DNA of 64,000 nucleotides from positions 372,001 through 436,000 of the forward strand of contig JANJXV010000193.1 of the NCBI GenBank assembly GCA_024803745.1, given 5' to 3'. The notes beneath the pieces are model-generated. The model ran no database searches, was not told the DNA's origin, and worked only from the letters and a program-made list of their open reading frames with translations. Source of the stretch: Megascapheus bottae. Taxonomy: Eukaryota > Chordata > Mammalia > Rodentia > Geomyidae. Both the position numbers and the translations under genes were made by a program. How positions within the stretch are numbered: position 1 is the first letter of the stretch; each line of letters opens with the position of its first letter. Below, piece after piece: positions 62,645 to 64,000 of the stretch.

Positions 62645-63826
62645 TTAGATGGTATGCTGTTTAGGTGCCATTTCTTTCCCTATATTGCATTTATTTTGGT
62701 TTTCTATGTATAGAGCATCTTTGAGAATTCTCTGTAGTGTTGGTTTTGTTTCGACATATTGTTGCAGCTTTTCTCTGGAATGGAATGTTTTTATTTTTCC
62801 CTCAGTTATGAATGAGAGCTTAGCTGGCTACAGTATTCTTGGTTGGTAGTTATTTGATATAAGGGCATGACATATATGCTTCCAGTCACTTCGTGCTTGC
62901 ATGGTCTCTGCTGAGAAATCTGGGGTTATTCTGATTGGTTGGCTTTGTAGGTTACTGATCCCTTTTCCCTGGCTGCCTTTAGGATCTTTCCTTTTGTTTC
63001 TATTGATCCAGTTCGGATCACAATGTGGCGGTGGGATGTTCTTTTCTGGTCAGGTCTGTTTGGGGTTCTAAAAGCTTCTCTTATCTGGATGGGCCTGCCC
63101 TTCTGGATATTTGGGAAATTCTCTGAGATGATTCCCTGAAGTATATTTCCAATACCATTAACCTCTTTCTCCACGCCCTCCTCAGTACCAACTAGCCTTA
63201 AATTAGGCTTCCTAATTGTATCTTGGACCTCCTGAAGCGCTCTCTCATATTTCCTAGATTTGGATTGACTCATTTTCTGTTCTTTATAATACCTAAATTA
63301 TCTTCAGCCACGGAAATTCTCTCCTCTGCAATGTCTAACCTGCTATCAAAGCTATCTACTTTATTTTTCATCTCCCTTGCTTCTAATTGCTCACTTTTGA
63401 TGCCTTGCATCCCTTGTTTTAGATCATGTATGGATTTCTTTATCTCCTTGATTTCCTTTTGAGTGGTTAGCTCAGTACCTTTATTTTCTTTGGACATTTG
63501 CTGGAGTTTGGTCATGTTTTATTTGTGGATTCTTTGAATTCATCCATCTTTCTTTGAAAAACCTTTATTATGGCCTCCTTTATGGCTTCTTCTTTTTCAC
63601 TTATCACCTTGTTTTTGCTTTCCTCTTGTTCAGGTATGGCTTCCTGCATTATCTCTTTCTTTATATTTTCACATTTTTCATTAATGATGTTTATCAATTG
63701 CATTTGTGTAGCAATTGGAAGACTCTCCTCTAGGTTTGCCAGTGACTGTTCCATTGCCTGTTTACATTGGGTGGGGGATGTTGTTTCTTGATTTGACATT
63801 TTTCTTGAGTTTCTTGTTCTGCCCAT
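62645..63826 (-). pseudogene. L1-G ORF1, broken
   Basis: The N-terminal part is cut at 63512 by a private 1-bp deletion (ESTNKT) and resumes at 63270-63515. The RRM part at 62926-63273 carries the F/G deletion (TYKANQSE). Confidence 0.88.
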
Positions 63827-64000
63827 TTGAAAATGGGAGCAAGATTACTACTAAATACGATTATAGTTTTTCAGATATAACCAACCTAGACCTCTGTAGC
63901 TGGCAGACACTAGATGTTCACAAGTTTTGATTGGTATTATCACTCTTTCTTTTTGTGCACTTACAGACCAGCCTAATACAACCACTGATAAGCGATTTAT

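Larger units (their letters stand above)
17713..64000 (-). repeat. Tandem array of about 7.42-kb L1 + D units (macrosatellite-like)
   Basis: The same landmark recurs at 19178, 26593, 34029, 41472, 48874, 56296 and 63715, giving steps of 7415, 7436, 7443, 7402, 7422 and 7419 bp. Each period is a full-length minus-strand L1 followed on the plus strand by 1.36-1.40 kb of D sequence. About 6.2 units are visible, and the right edge is outside the window. Units differ by scattered substitutions and small indels, far less than D differs from D-anc. All units are in the same orientation with identical L1-D junctions, so this is head-to-tail DNA amplification and not independent L1 insertions. Confidence 0.97.
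58346..64000 (-). mobile_element. L1-G: L1 copy cut by the window end
   Basis: 3'UTR 58346-58757, ORF2 58758-62596, ORF1 62645-63826, and the first ~170 bp of the 5'UTR (63827-64000). It runs off the window, so the array has at least part of one more unit. Confidence 0.93.

Noticed and set aside
17322..63930. Many plus-strand open frames that recur in every unit (for example those at 19178, 22332, 23331 and their repeats)
   Set aside because: They lie antisense to the L1 ORFs or in the L1 5'UTR and are copied with the unit. Their hydrophobic look comes from reading the A-rich L1 coding strand backwards. No independent motif supports them.
17713..64000. A functional, retrotransposition-competent L1
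   Set aside because: Each copy carries several frameshifts or stops in both ORFs, plus the Glu change in the endonuclease motif.
17713..64000. CRISPR-like or other direct-repeat defence array
   Set aside because: The period is 7.4 kb, the content is L1 and SINE, and the genome is mammalian.

Overview
The window is nuclear DNA of a placental mammal. It holds a KRAB zinc-finger gene remnant with spliced exons, full-length LINE-1 (L1) elements, and dozens of tRNA-derived ID-type SINEs. The SINEs include dimeric ID forms and B1-plus-ID composites, which point to a rodent. Their form resembles what I recall from castorimorph/geomyoid rodents (kangaroo rats, pocket mice), but the species call is inference.

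Layout. (1) 1-9.7 kb is non-coding and SINE-rich. It contains a diverged 1.36 kb segment, here named D-anc (1592-2952), and an old L1 with an inverted 5' part (8372-9257). (2) 9.96-14.94 kb on the minus strand is a KRAB-C2H2 zinc-finger gene. Its 127-bp KRAB-A exon, a short KRAB-b-like exon and all inspected splice sites and phases are intact. The last exon carries a tandem TGA-TGA, then a frameshift, then an open block of about nine fingers that can no longer be reached, so it is an unprocessed pseudogene or encodes only a KRAB-plus-linker protein. (3) 15-17.7 kb is intergenic, with SINEs and an ancient L1 3' end. (4) 17,713 to the window end is a head-to-tail tandem array with a period of about 7.42 kb (steps of 7,402-7,443 bp). 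Each unit is one full-length minus-strand L1 (about 6.04 kb) plus about 1.37 kb of non-L1 sequence, called D. Six D copies and seven L1 copies (L1-A to L1-G; A is 3'-truncated at the array edge and G is cut by the window end) are visible, and the array continues to the right.

Interpretation. Every sufficiently complete L1 copy shares the same ORF1 and ORF2 lesions, so the units were multiplied as DNA after the founder L1 was already dead, not by retrotransposition. D starts exactly at the L1 poly(A) tail and ends exactly at the L1 5' end. The related D-anc at 1.6-2.95 kb, in opposite orientation, has no L1. The simplest reading is that D began as an unusually long target-site duplication of the founder L1, or as a microhomology-mediated duplication, and that unequal crossing-over then built a macrosatellite-like array. 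The array-edge element L1-A keeps its 5'UTR but has lost its poly(A) end, and it points at the KRAB gene 2.8 kb downstream on the same strand. No viral, bacterial or CRISPR content was seen.
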